Position numbers and translations under genes: made by a program | From: Ascaphus truei | Lineage: Eukaryota > Chordata > Amphibia > Anura > Ascaphidae | Reading direction: 5' to 3' | Length of the DNA stretch: 64,000 bases | Assembly (NCBI GenBank): GCA_036426205.1 | Contig: CM071567.1 | Coordinates: forward strand, 288,350,145 to 288,414,144 | Part shown: piece by piece, positions 44,600 to 54,256 of the stretch | Layout: every line of letters starts with the position of its first letter | How positions within the stretch are numbered: position 1 is the first letter of the stretch | The notes under the pieces: model-generated | The model's database searches: none | The model's input: the letters and a program-made list of their open reading frames with translations, nothing else | Told to the model about the DNA's origin: nothing

Positions 44600-45392
44600 T
44601 GTTAGGATGTGCTCACCACAAACGAGACGGGACCGCGGTGCTGAGGTGGGATAGGATATAACGCCACCCACAGCCACGAGGGCACGTCTTGATTGAAGAG
44701 TGGTCTGGGATTCCGGATCGGAGTAGGAGAGGTACGGTAGGTAGAGAGGCCGTTAGCCAAGTCCGGGGTTAGAGAGAGGGACGTTGTCGTTTACCGTAAG
44801 CCAGGATCGGGATGCCAGAGGTGCGGAGAGTCGTGTAGCCGTATGCCGAGTTCGGGATGCCAGAGGTACAGGTAGACGTAGCGGAAGCCGGTTCAGTTCA
44901 CGAGGAAGTCTGCGGAATAGACTAAGGAGGCAGGGAATGGTGAGAACAACTGGTTCTATGCTCAGCCAACGAGTCAGTGACTCTGCAGGGTATATATAGG
45001 AGAGAGGAACCAATAGCAGCGCAGCAAGGTAGGGGTGTGTGGAAAGGCCAGGTTACAGCAGGTGTAGGTTCAGAAGCAGTCCCAGGGAAGGAGCCATAAA
45101 GCCCAGCAGCCTGGCTATGTTTAGTGGTAGCCATCACAAGGGCGCTGTGCCTTTAAGAGGCGGGAGCGCCTCCGTGTGGCCGCGCCTCCGTGAGGCAGGG
45201 CCATCGGCTGCGTGTGCGGACCCCCGCCCTGCTCTGAGAGCAGAAGAGGAAGGAAGATGTGCGCGCGCGCGCATAGATGGAAGAGCTGACGGCGGCTTGC
45301 CTCCGGAGTCCACGTGTGCCGCGGGAGACCCAGATGGAGCTGCAGGTAAGTGAGGAGCACGCCGAGAGCGGCGTGGCTCCAGAATCCTCACA
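44600..45392 (-). mobile_element. LTR3 of the Ty3 array (outer 5' LTR)
   Basis: It is 793 bp, one base shorter than LTR1 (a G lost in CAAGGGGCGC, near 45138). It is followed by GGGGG, which matches the bases before the array start. It contains the TATATATA box and predicted transcription start for copy C. Confidence 0.9.
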
Positions 45393-45673
45393 GGGGGTTG
45401 GTGAGCTGGGGGAGTGATGGGAGGGGGGAGCCGGTGGGGAGGTGAGCTGGGGGGGTGATGGGGAGGTGATCTGGGTGAAGAGGTGTGTGTGTGTGTGTGT
45501 GTGTGTCAGTTGGGTGAGGCCGAGGGGGAAGGTAAGCTGCGGATGAACAGAAGAAGAGTGTAGCAGTTGGGTGACATCATAGAGCCACCAATCTGATTGG
45601 CCAGAGGCTGAGGACCAATCAGATTCTCCACATTTACCACTAGACTCACAAATTTCAAATTTATATATTAAGA

Positions 45674-45795
45674 TAAATAAACAGAAATAACCATAATGTT
45701 AGATAGATCTATACTATATAGTTATATTTATATGCAGCAATATAAACAATAATAGATAGCTATATTATATTATAAAGTAATATAAATATACATAC
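45674..45795. repeat. Resumed 110-bp minisatellite unit
   Basis: AAATAAACAGAAATAACCAT, the start TAGATAGATC and GCAGCAATATAAACAATA continue the array left at 31139. The in-register resumption shows the Helitron insertion was precise. Confidence 0.85.
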
Positions 45796-45806
45796 GCGTT
45801 AGTTAC

Positions 45807-45950
45807 CGTTGGTGTCCTCGTGCGTTGTTTGGTCTTTCCGTGTGCATCATAGCACACGGTGGTTGATGGCACAAAGAGGCCAGAAGCAGCTAACCAGCGT
45901 TGGATATCTGCAATTCATTGTCCGCTCGTCTACATCTCTTTAATTCGCAT
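45807..45950 (-). pseudogene. Transposase exon 1 (N-terminal HTH), tentative
   Basis: From the ATG at 45950-45948, a frame with two stops (near 45932 and 45917) contains IADIQRWLAASG, STTV and KTKQRTRTP. These resemble the first helix-turn-helix and linker of Tc1 transposases. A donor GTAACTAAC follows at 45806. The phase to exon 2 is off by one base, in line with an indel. Assignment is weaker than for exons 2-5. Confidence 0.5.
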
Positions 45951-46411
45951 GCTGAGATCCTTTGAAATCTTTTTAACAGGCATTGCTGCGAGTAGAAAGA
46001 AATACAAGCACAAGAATGTATATTCGATGTTTAGTCGATGTGTATTCAATGTGCAGTGAATCCACAAAATGGATGGTATATTTATACGTTAATGACTCAC
46101 ATTAGAGTACGCCCACTTTTAACACCTGTACCTCGTCGCCATGCATAAAAGGTGACACAATTTGCATATCCCACCACTCGATGATCTATATCTGAATTTT
46201 ACCTTGTCCAGATACTGCATTGTGTCACCTGCTTCCAAGGATTGACCCCGATTCTACGGACGCAGGAACACACTCGCCTCTGCCGTGCCTGTCACGTTGA
46301 AAAAGCGAAAGGCAGGAGCCATTTCCAAGCCTTAGCGAAAGGCTAAGGCTAATAAAGAAAACCTTTTGCTGACCCCAAAGGCTAAGGGTTTTAATACACG
46401 TAAGCCTTATT
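45951..46411. promoter_or_regulatory. Shared divergent promoter region (inferred)
   Basis: This 460-bp gap separates the minus-strand transposase start from the plus-strand coiled-coil/BEN unit. A TATA-like CATAAAAGG lies near 46145 for the plus strand. A TATTTATA stretch near 46078 could serve the minus strand. A perfect 8-bp stem (GCCTTAGC / GCTAAGGC) with a five-base GAAAG loop is at 46329-46349, followed by AATAAAG. Function is inferred from position only. Confidence 0.4.
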
Positions 46412-46709
46412 ATGTCAAGAAGAAATTCGATGATGTACACTCAAGACAAAACAAATGGCAGCCAACCCATCGAACCCGCAAGCAACTTCCTCGATAACGC
46501 TTTGACGACTCTGCCGCTGCACTCCCGGAAATCCACAGCACATCTTCTCCATTACTCATCCACGACACTGCCGCTGCTCTCCCGGAAACCCACAACCCAT
46601 CTTCTCCACTACTCTTCCACGACGATGCCCCGGTCTCCTGGAAATCCACAGGTCACTTTCTCCATTACACTTAGACGACTCTGCCGCTTCTCTACCGGAA
46701 ATCCACAGG
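46412..46709 (+). pseudogene. Possible 5' part of the BEN-protein gene, on a 55-60-bp minisatellite
   Basis: An open frame begins at 46412 and runs to the Ty3 insertion. From about 46500 it is made of units of 55-60 bp, each with CTGCCGCT, CCCGGAAA and CCACAGC or CCACAGG. The Ty3 element landed in one unit, and the repeats go on at 53667-53790, where a CpG-to-TpG change gives a stop. Whether this is coding or untranslated leader is unclear. No domain is recognisable. Confidence 0.4.
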
Positions 46710-47723
46710 TGTGACGGCTCAGGGGATTCATGCTTCCCAATGTCTCCCCGTCACCCCTGCTCCCTCTGCCTCTGACCTTCCTCCCTCGCCTCCTCGTCCA
46801 TCTGTCCCTTCTTCCTCCCACACTCATTCCTCTGCGGCATGCCCGAATGCGCGTCCAGCCATCACGCGCGTTCCCCGCGAGGTGCGCACACCTCTCCAGG
46901 CACCCGATCCCCTCCACGGCACTCACAGCTCGTGGCGTCCCTCTATTTCCCCACCTGCCACATTACCTCCTTCGGTCTCTTCTCCTGCTCTCTCGCCTTC
47001 CTTGGCGAGCGCCCCCACGGCGCGACGCTCCTCACGCTCCCTGGCACACACGATGCGCGCGCATCCAACCCTTACAGAGGGCGCGCGCACACGCTCCAGG
47101 TATAGGCTTTCCCAGAGCCCTGGCCCCGCCTCCCATAGCGTACAAGCCATATCCCTGTGTGATTCACCTGTCTCCTCCCTTGCTCCTTCTGACCTATCCC
47201 TGCAACTTCTCACTCAACCCTCTGCTCCTCCTTCCTCTCCCATTGGTGCTCTCTCCTTTATAATCCCTGTCTGTCCTCTAGATCATTGCTCTGCATAGCT
47301 TCTTGTGACCCCTGTGTGTGCAGTCTCTATGCTTGGCTCTCCTGTCTCTTTCAGTGCTGGTTCCTGTCCCAGCTTACCTTTGGATCTCCCTGGCTTGAAC
47401 TCTGCTTTGAATTGGATTACCCTGATTTCTCCTGCCCTTGAACCCTGCATTCGGATACTACTATGCTGCCTACTCCAATCCTTGAACACTGGCTTACGGA
47501 CATCACCACGCTGCTCTCTATAACCCCTGAACTCTGGCACACGGACATTACTAAACAAACTCTGGCATCCTGGGCATTGCAAGTATATGTTAACCCTTTA
47601 TCAACAGGCCCGGCAATGCATTACCACACTCCGGGCACGCCCTCACTGCTGTGGGTGCGTGTTATAACCTTACCCACCTCAGTACTGGGGACTGGCCAGG
47701 TCTGCGGGCATACAGGCGTTACA
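46710..47723 (+). mobile_element. 5' LTR of the second Ty3 element
   Basis: It is 1014 bp, TGTGACGG to GGCGTTACA. TATAA at 47259-47263 sits 29 bp before GCTCTGCATA (47288-47297), the predicted transcript start that pairs with the primer-binding site. The first half is CpG- and CT-rich. Long open frames here are compositional. Confidence 0.9.
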
Positions 47724-47734
47724 TTATGCAGAGC
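47724..47734 (+). promoter_or_regulatory. Self-priming primer-binding site, second Ty3 element
   Basis: TTATGCAGAGC follows the LTR directly. Its complement GCTCTGCATA is found in the LTR at 47288, exactly at the predicted mRNA start. Ten of eleven bases pair. The array at 32-45 kb shows the same logic with a different sequence, so the pairing is conserved by covariation. Confidence 0.75.
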
Positions 47735-48569
47735 AAAACAAATGCAGACCCCCCTGAGGTGGGTCAAGGTGTTTCCTTTGAACATTTACAATTTGTCAGT
47801 AGCCAACTGACCACTGTTTCGCAACAACTTGCTAATATGTCTCTCCAGGAAACCCCAGCTGCCCCGTCACCTCCTGTCTCAGTGACCTACTCTAACTCAG
47901 GACCACGTATACCACCTCCCAACCGGTATGATGGGGACACTCTCGCTTGCCGTGGATTCCTAAACCAATGCGAGGTTCAATTTGAAATGTCTCCCTCTCT
48001 TTTTCCTACCGGCCGTACCAAGGTGGCCTACATTTACGCCTTACTCACTGGCGACGCCCTCGCTTGGGCTTCTCCCCTCTGGAAGCACAAACCTGAGTTG
48101 ACCCAAGACTATCCTAAATTTAGGTATGAATTTCAACAAGTGTTTGACACTCCCGCACGTAGGGAGATGGCCGCTTTTTCTCTGTTTCATATCACACAGG
48201 CTCGAAGATCAGCTGCTAAGTACGCAATAGAGTTCCGCACCCTCGCCGCTGAAACTCAATGGAACGACGAGGCACTTGCCGCAGCATATTGGCACGGTCT
48301 GTCTAATACTTTATAAGATGATCTCGCAGCTCACGCCCAGCTGTCCTCTCTGGACCAACTAATTACACTCAGCATACGTATGGATTAACGTACCTAAGAA
48401 CGACGTCACGAGCGACACTGTTCCCGTTCTCTTCCACCCCGTCTGTCTCTCATAGGTCTTCTCCTTCGCCCTTCCTGGCCTTGGATGCTCCTAAGCCAAT
48501 GCAGATCGGTAGCCAACAACCACGGGCTGCGGAGAGAATGCGACATCGTCAGAATTGACTCTGTTACTA

Positions 48570-49237
48570 CAGGCATACCCCAGTTTAAGGACACTCACTT
48601 TAAGTACACTCGCGAGTAAGTACATCTCGCTCAATAGGCAAACGGCAGCTCACGCATGCGCCTGTCAGCACGTCCTGAACAGCATTACTGACTCCCTACC
48701 TGTACTGAAGCTGTGCGCAAGTGGGGAGACTATAGAGCCCGTTACAAATGCGTTATTTATATCAGTTATGCACGTACATGATGATTGCATTACAGTACAT
48801 GCATCGATAAGTGTGGAAAAGGCAGTGCTTCACTTTAAGTACATTTTCGCTTTACAGGAGAGGCAGCGATTATTCTAACAAAAACCAGTGGCAATTCCCC
48901 AAAAGACCCAGGTACACCCAGGTACATTCTGAATACATTTCCTTAAACTAGCCCCAGCATTTTTGCATTGATTAATGGCCTATCAGATTAACAGCGGGGA
49001 TCCCTGGCAGTCCCATTCAAACTGAATTGGACTGCCAGGGATCCCTGCTGTGTTAATCCTATGGGTCGTTAGTCAATGCAGAAATGCCTTAAACGTGCCT
49101 CAAACTAGCCCAGAACATACCCAGTACATACCCTGAATGTAACCCGGCTAGTTTAAGGCAAATGTTAGAATAAGCGTTGCCTCTACTGTACATACATGCT
49201 CCGGTCCCATTGCTTACGTTAATGCGGGGTATGCATG
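48570..49237. mobile_element. Outer MITE with TA duplication, inside gag knuckle
   Basis: The ends are CAGGCATACCCC on the left and, in reverse, CATGCATACCCC. TA lies at 48568-48569 and 49238-49239. With it removed, the Gag knuckle codons rejoin as Leu-Cys-Tyr-Tyr-Cys, a strong check of the boundaries. About 334 bp of its length is a second MITE. Confidence 0.85.
48855..49188. mobile_element. Inner hairpin MITE with TA duplication
   Basis: Starts CAGGAGAGGCAGCGATTATT and ends, in reverse, CAGTAGAGGCAACGCTTATT, with TA at 48853-48854 and 49189-49190. The two halves are complementary along nearly the whole 334 bp. The centre holds a near-perfect stem (GGGATCCCTGGCAGTCCC / GGACTGCCAGGGATCCC) around a short spacer near 49020. 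Confidence 0.85.
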
Positions 49238-49284
49238 TATTGTGGTTCCCCAGAACATCGGCTCCAGAACTGTCCCCTGAAGCC

Positions 49285-52200
49285 GGGAAATGGGAACACC
49301 CAGTAAAGGTAGAGGGGCTTTAGCTGGGTACAATCTCTTCTTGCCCCTCTCTCTCTAAGGATCTCCCAAAGAAACTCATGCTTCCTGTAACGCTGGCGGG
49401 CCCTGAACTTCTATTAGAAGTAAAAGCTTTCATTGACTCCGGGTCTGGCGGTAACTTCCTGGATCACACCTTCGCCTCTGAGAATCAAATCCCTCTGGTC
49501 AAGAGAAAAGCACCCATTGGTCTTGAAGCTATCGATGGGCGTCCGGTTAAGCCAGCCTTCATCATCTGGGAGTCCATCCCACTTACATTAACCACTGTGG
49601 ATGGTCATAAGGAGGTAATAGTTTTTGATGTCTTCCTTTCTCCTACCGTCCAGGTTATTCTAGGATTGCCTTGGCTACAGCTCTACAATCCGCGCATCGA
49701 TTGGACCGACGTCTTACCTATCCAATGGTCTACCTCACTCCTCCTGCTGCTGTTCTCGCTGGTTTGGATACCATCCCTTCCAACCTGTCCATCCTGCCGA
49801 CAGTGTATCACGAGTTCCTGGATGTTTTCAATAAAGTACAAGCTGAGGTACTGCCTCCCCATCGTCCCTATGATTGTCCTATTGATTTAATTCCAGGAAC
49901 CATCCTCCCGAAGTCGAAGTCATATCCTTTATCCGTTCCTGAAACTGAGGCTAAGACGTCTTACATCCAAGAAAATTTGGAGAAAGGATTCATCCGCAAC
50001 TCCACCTCCCCCTCTGGGGCAGGCTTCTTCATCGTGAAGAAGAAGGATGGATCCCTAAGACCCTGTATCGACTTTCGCGGACTCAACAAAATTACGGTAA
50101 AAAAACCAATATGCTCTTCCCCTAATTTCTGAACTATTCGACCGTCTACAAGGAGCCTCTATCTTCTCCAAACTCGATTTAAGAGGGGCCTATAACCTCA
50201 TCCGTATAAGATATGGGGATGAATGGAAAACCGCGTTTAATACGCGATCTGGACATTATGAGTATTTAGTGATGCCCTTCGGGCTATGCAATGCTCCTGC
50301 CGTTTTCCAAGAGTTCATGAACGATAACTTCCGGGACGTGTTGGGAACATTTGTTATCGTATATTTGGATGACATTCTCATTTTCTCTAAGGATTTAGAG
50401 GAGCACATTCGCCATACCAAACTGGTACTCTCTAGGCTTCGTGCTAATCGCCTCTATGCTAAAATGGAGAAATGTTTGTTCCATCAGACGTCCACAGCCT
50501 TCCTAGGCTATATTATCTCTAACCAAGGTTTTTCTATAGACCCAGAGAAATTGAAGTCTGTCCTCGACTGGCCGCTGCCGAATTCTCTCAAGGCTGTGCA
50601 GCGCTTCCTTGGTTTTGCCAATTATTACCGGAAGTTCATCCGTAAATTTTCTACCATTGCCTTACCCATCACTGCCTTGACTAAGAAGGGTGCTGATCCT
50701 ACGACTTGGTCTCCCGAAGCCATTAACGCCTTCGAGTTTCTCAAAAAGGCCTTCATCTATGCACCCATCATACGACATCCAGATACTTCGCTTTCCTTCA
50801 CGTTAGAAGTTGACGCCTCTGATGTGGGAGCCGGTGCAGTACTCTCTCAGAGATCCTTTCCCCAGGAGAAGCTCCATACCTGTGGTTTTTTTTGTCGGAA
50901 GTTCTCGTCAGCCAAGAGAAATTATGATGTTGGGAATCGTGATCTATTGGCCATTAAATTGGCTCTTCAGGAATGGAGGCATCTTCTCGAAGGCACCAAG
51001 GAGCCTATTGCCATCCTCACCGATCACAAAAATTTACTGTATATTGAGGGGTCTCGACGATTAGGATCTCGCCAGGCTCGTTGATCACTATTTTTCTCTC
51101 GTTTCAACTATACCATTTCTAATATTCTGGTACCAAAAATATAAAAGCAGATGCTCTCTCTCGCCAGTTTGCTACGGAGAACGACTCTAACGAATCCTCT
51201 GAATCTATTCTCCCCGCCAAGTGCATAATTTCTGCCAATAATTTTGATGTTTTGGATGAAATCAACAAAGCTCAGGATCACATTCCCAGGAGATTTAGGG
51301 TGCCAGAGGGACGCTTATATGCAGCTCCATGTTTTCGCCACAAGATTGTACTTTGGGGACATTCTTCTAGATATGCCGGTCATCCAGGCTTCAAGAGGAG
51401 AGCAGATCTTATTAAACGGATCTATTGGTGGCCTAAAATGAACAAGGACATTTTTGATTTCACCAGAGCTTGTCTGGTCTGTGGCCAGAGTAAATCCGCC
51501 CATCACAAACCTTCTGGTCTCCTCATGCCTCTTCCCATTCCGGAGCAACCTTGGAAACACATCTCTATGGACTTTATTGCCGAGCTTCCCAATTCTAAAG
51601 GAATGAATACCATTCTTGTTATAGTGGATAGATTTTCCAAGCATTCACACTTTATACCCCTCAAGGGCCTCCCTAATTCTGCTACTTTGGCCGATATTTT
51701 TTCTAAGGAAATTTTCAGATTACACGGTGTTCCTATTTCTATTGTTTCTGACAGAGGTTCTCAATTCATCTCTAAATTTTGGCGTGCGTTTTCCCAGAGA
51801 CATGGGATGTCCCTTCTATTTTCTTCTGGATACCACCCTCAGACCAACGGTCAAACGGAAAGAATGAATCAGACCTTAGAGCAGTATCTCAGATGTTTTG
51901 TCTCCGAATCTCAAGACAACTTGGTGGATCTATTACCTTGGGCCAAGTTTGCAATTAACTCTCTTAAAAATGAATCTACGCAAGAGTCCCCTTTCTTCAT
52001 TAATTTTGGATTCCACCCTAGCAGTCTTCCCCTCTCCTCCCTCCCATCTGGTGTTCCTGCAGCGGATTCTCATGCCTCTATTCTTCAAAACTCTTGGAGG
52101 AAGATTGTTAAGACTCTACAAACTGCCATCTCAAGACAAAAAACAAAGGCAGATCGACAACGCCAACTGGGCCCTTCGTTTAAACCCGGAGACAGAGTGA

Positions 52201-52654
52201 GGTTATCCTCAAAAAATATAACGCTCAAGACCCCGTCTCTGAAATTGTCCCCGAGATTCTTGGGTCCCTTTAAGATCCTTGAGAGGATCAATCCGGTCGC
52301 ATACCATTTGGCACTTCCTCCTACCATGAGGATTCCTTCTGTGTTCCATGTATCATTACTCAAACTGGTTATCCAAGCGCTCATTTCCCGGATCGTTCCC
52401 GAAAACCCAACCCTGTGACCATTGACGGACAGCAGGAATATGAGGTTCACTCCATTATCGATTCCCGTTGGTCCAGAAACAAGTTACAGCTCCTCGTTCA
52501 CTGGAAGGGTTATGGTCCAGAGGAGCGTTCCTGGATTCCTTTTCGTCATATTCACGCTCCCAAACTCCTCTGGCAATTTCATCGGAAATTCCCCCAGAAG
52601 CCATGGCAGGATCGTCCAGAGTTCAATCCTCAAGGGGGAGGGGGGATACTGTGA
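49285..52654 (+). pseudogene. pol: Pol pseudogene, second Ty3 element
   Basis: Domains in order: protease with FIDSGSGGNFLD (49429), RT with YLDDILIFS (50362), RNase H with [17 protein letters not shown] (50806) and TDHKNLLYI, integrase with H-H-C-C (HSSRYAGHPG, CLVCGQSK) and DFIAELP...SDRGSQF...TNGQTERMNQ (51576-51870), and a chromodomain (LLVHWKGYGPEERSW, 52490). Breaks: a stop at 49321 between slip site and protease, frameshifts near 49735, 50100, 51140 and 52400, and a stop at 51082 where Trp is expected. Catalytic residues themselves are kept. Confidence 0.85.
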
Positions 52655-53661
52655 CGGTTCAGGGGATTCGTGCTTCCAATGTCTCCCCATCACCCCTGCT
52701 CCCTCTGCCTCTGACCTTCCTCCCTCGCCTCCTCGTCCATCTGTCCCTTCTTCCTTCTGCACCTGTTCCTCTGCGGAATGCCCGAACGCGCATCCAGCCG
52801 TCACGTGCGTTCCCCGCGAGGTGCGCACACCTCTCCAGGCACCCGATCCCCTCCGCGGCACTCACAGCTTGCGGCGTCCCTCTATTTCCCCACCTGCCAC
52901 ATTACCTCCTTCGGTCTCTTCTCCTGCTCTCTCGCCTTCCTTGGCGAGCGCCCCCACGGCGCGACGCTCCTCGCGCTCCATGGCACACACTGTGCACACG
53001 CATCCAATCCTTACAGAGGGCGCGCGCACACGCTCCAGGTAGAGGCCTTCCCAGAGCCCTGGCTCCGCCTCCCATAGCGTACAAGCCATATCCCTGTGTG
53101 ATTCACCTGTCTCCTCCCTTGCTCCTTCTGAAATATCCCTGCAACCTCTCACTCAACCCTCTGCTCCTCCTTCCTCTCCCATTGGTGCTCCCTCTTTATA
53201 ATCCCTGTCTGTCCTCTAGCTCATTGCTCTGCATAGCTTCTTGTGACCCCTGTGTGTGCAGTCTCTATGCTTGGCTCTCCTGTCTCTTTCAGTGCTGATT
53301 CCTGTCCCAGCTTACCTTTGGATCTCCCTGGCTTGAACTCTGCTTTGAATTGGATTACCCTGCTTTCTCCTGCCCTTGAACCCTGCATTCGGATACTACT
53401 ACGCTGCCTACTCCAATCCTTGAACACTGGCTTACAGACATCACCACGCTGCTCTCTATAACCCCTGAACTCTGGCACACGGACATTACTATCCAAACTC
53501 TGGCATCCTGGATGTTGCAAGTATATGTTAACCCTTTCTCAACAGGCCCGGCAACGCATTACCACACTCCGGGCATGCCCTCACTGCTGTGGGTGTGTGT
53601 TATAACCTTACCCACCTCAGTACTGTGGACTGACCAGGTCTGCAGGCATACAGGCGTTACA
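52650..53661 (+). mobile_element. 3' LTR of the second Ty3 element
   Basis: It is 1012 bp and starts right after a purine tract (GGGGGAGGGGGGATAC, 52634-52649). TATAA and GCTCTGCATA (about 53226) are kept. Many of the differences from the 5' LTR are transitions at CpG, as expected for a methylated genome. Confidence 0.9.
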
Positions 53662-53666
53662 ACAGG

Positions 53667-53800
53667 TCACTTTCTCCATCCCTCTTCGATGACGCTGTTG
53701 CTTCTCTCCCGGAAATCCACAGGTCACCTCCTCCATCCTTCTTCGACGATGCTGCCGCTTCTCTCCAGGGAACCCCCATCTCTTCCTCCGTAGCACCCAT
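53667..53800 (+). repeat. Continuation of the 55-60-bp minisatellite
   Basis: After the Ty3 element, two more units follow (CTCTCCCGGAAATCCACAGG and the like), ending in a diverged unit near 53790. The sequence rejoins the 46500-46709 array in register when the Ty3 element and one ACAGG are removed. Confidence 0.75.
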
Positions 53801-53935
53801 CCACTCAGATGTCCACAGCACCCCATGCACAGGATGCAGCTCGTTAGACCGCATGTGAATGGGTTAAGTGTCGATATCCCCAGGGACTCTACTATGCTGG
53901 TAAAGATAGATCTTCTTTAAGAGACCATATTAAAT

Positions 53936-54256
53936 ATGGATCAACAGATAGAGAAGATGGATCAACGGATGGAGAAGATGGATCAACGGATGGAGAATAT
54001 GGATCAATGGATGGAGAAGATGGATCAACAGATGGAGAAGATAGAGACTGACATAGCGGGGATACATAATTTGCTCGGAGTTCATGCCCTTGTATCTCCA
54101 ACGCCGGAGCAGGAGGGTGGCATGGATGGGATGAATGGAACCTTCGACCGCCTTCCATCACCAAGCACACCCCCTCCACCAGAAGAATATGTGTACATGT
54201 ATGCCGTTGATAACATGAGAACCCCGTCAAGACCACGCCAGGAGACAACATGGTGA
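53936..54256 (+). CDS. Heptad coiled-coil segment of the BEN-like protein
   Basis: The frame from ATG 53936 opens with five perfect 7-residue repeats (MDQQIEK, MDQRMEK and so on), encoded by a 21-bp tandem repeat. It forms an amphipathic helix with M and I/M at heptad core positions, a likely oligomerisation stalk. A proline-rich linker (PSPSTPPPPEE) follows. The frame stops at 54256, just past the start of the BEN-like frame; the two probably were one protein broken by a single-base indel, or are read by overlap. No homologue is named. Confidence 0.55.
   Translation: MDQQIEKMDQRMEKMDQRMENMDQWMEKMDQQMEKIETDIAGIHNLLGVHALVSPTPEQEGGMDGMNGTFDRLPSPSTPPPPEEYVYMYAVDNMRTPSRPRQETTW

Larger units (their letters stand above)
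32124..45392 (-). mobile_element. Tandem Ty3/Gypsy chromovirus array (three LTRs)
   Basis: On the plus map the order is: a 46-bp stub of an LTR (32124-32169) fused to pol, truncated interior A (to 34346), LTR1, complete interior B, LTR2, complete interior C, LTR3. Unit spacing is 5127 and 5126 bp. The whole array is bounded by GGGGG at 32119-32123 and 45393-45397, one target duplication for the set. The interiors and LTRs are nearly identical by eye, so the insertion is young. The domain order, with integrase before a C-terminal chromodomain, places it with chromoviruses of the sushi type. Confidence 0.9.
31140..45673 (-). mobile_element. Non-autonomous Helitron, carrying a nested Ty3 array
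   Basis: On the minus strand the element starts TCTTAATATATAAATTTG (45673 downward) and ends ...GCAACGCTGGGTATATCAG then CTAG (31140). It is inserted precisely between A and T, with no target duplication. A 5'-TC start, a 3'-CTAG end, a GC-rich weak stem (CGGGC...CTGGG) just inside the 3' end and A/T insertion are the Helitron hallmarks. The interrupted minisatellite continues in register across it. Own sequence is about 1.26 kb (31140-32123 and 45398-45673), with microsatellite and pyrimidine tracts and no Rep/helicase frame. Confidence 0.8.
29053..45950 (-). pseudogene. Intron-containing Tc1-like transposase gene (decayed)
   Basis: This encodes a cut-and-paste transposase of the IS630/Tc1 group. 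Five exons are joined by GT-AG introns: 45950-45807, 30465-30303, 30220-29968, 29883-29712 and 29620-29053. Coding sense continues across the last three junctions. In order: N-terminal HTH-like part, second HTH part (YETSIKKMRRRIGWKYGR), FTDES with the first catalytic D, QDNDPKHT with the second, and SPDFNPIE with the glutamate. As read, spacing from the second D to E is 32, against 34 usually, so two residues may be lost. Breaks: two stops in exon 1, a one-base slip in exon 3, a MITE and a TGA in exon 5. Intron 1 has been enlarged by a Helitron carrying a Ty3 array. Confidence 0.75.
47726..49306 (+). pseudogene. gag: Gag pseudogene, second Ty3 element
   Basis: From ATG 47726, Gag reads through a capsid-like core (GDTLACRGFLNQCEVQFEMS, then YAIEFRTLAAETQWNDEAL) to a stop at 48314-48316 where a Leu codon is expected. 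Further stops follow near 48386 and 48395. The zinc knuckle CYYCGSPEHRLQNC is split by the nested MITEs at 48570-49237; its second half and the end of Gag run to TAA 49304-49306. The -1 slip heptamer G GGA AAT is at 49285-49291. Confidence 0.85.
46705..53666 (+). mobile_element. Second Ty3/Gypsy chromovirus with ACAGG target duplication
   Basis: Two LTRs (46710-47723 and 52650-53661) enclose gag and pol. ACAGG at 46705-46709 and 53662-53666 is the target duplication. LTRs differ by several percent at their starts by eye, so the insertion is older than the array at 32 kb. Gag and Pol are homologous to the array but a separate family with unrelated LTR sequence. Gag carries nested MITEs, and pol has stops and frame breaks, so it is defective. 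Confidence 0.9.

Noticed and set aside
32703..45353. Many plus-strand frames of 60-110 codons opposite the Ty3 genes
   Set aside because: They recur identically in each copy because they are antisense shadows of gag, pol and the LTR, with no domain of their own.
46711..47298. Long frames of about 195-276 codons in the second Ty3 LTRs (also 52422-53298)
   Set aside because: They lie within LTRs with CT-rich composition and are not kept in the same frame between the two LTRs.
53936..54256. Coiled-coil frame as an independent full-length gene
   Set aside because: It overlaps the BEN-like frame by a few bases and stops in a linker; a one-base break of a single gene is simpler.
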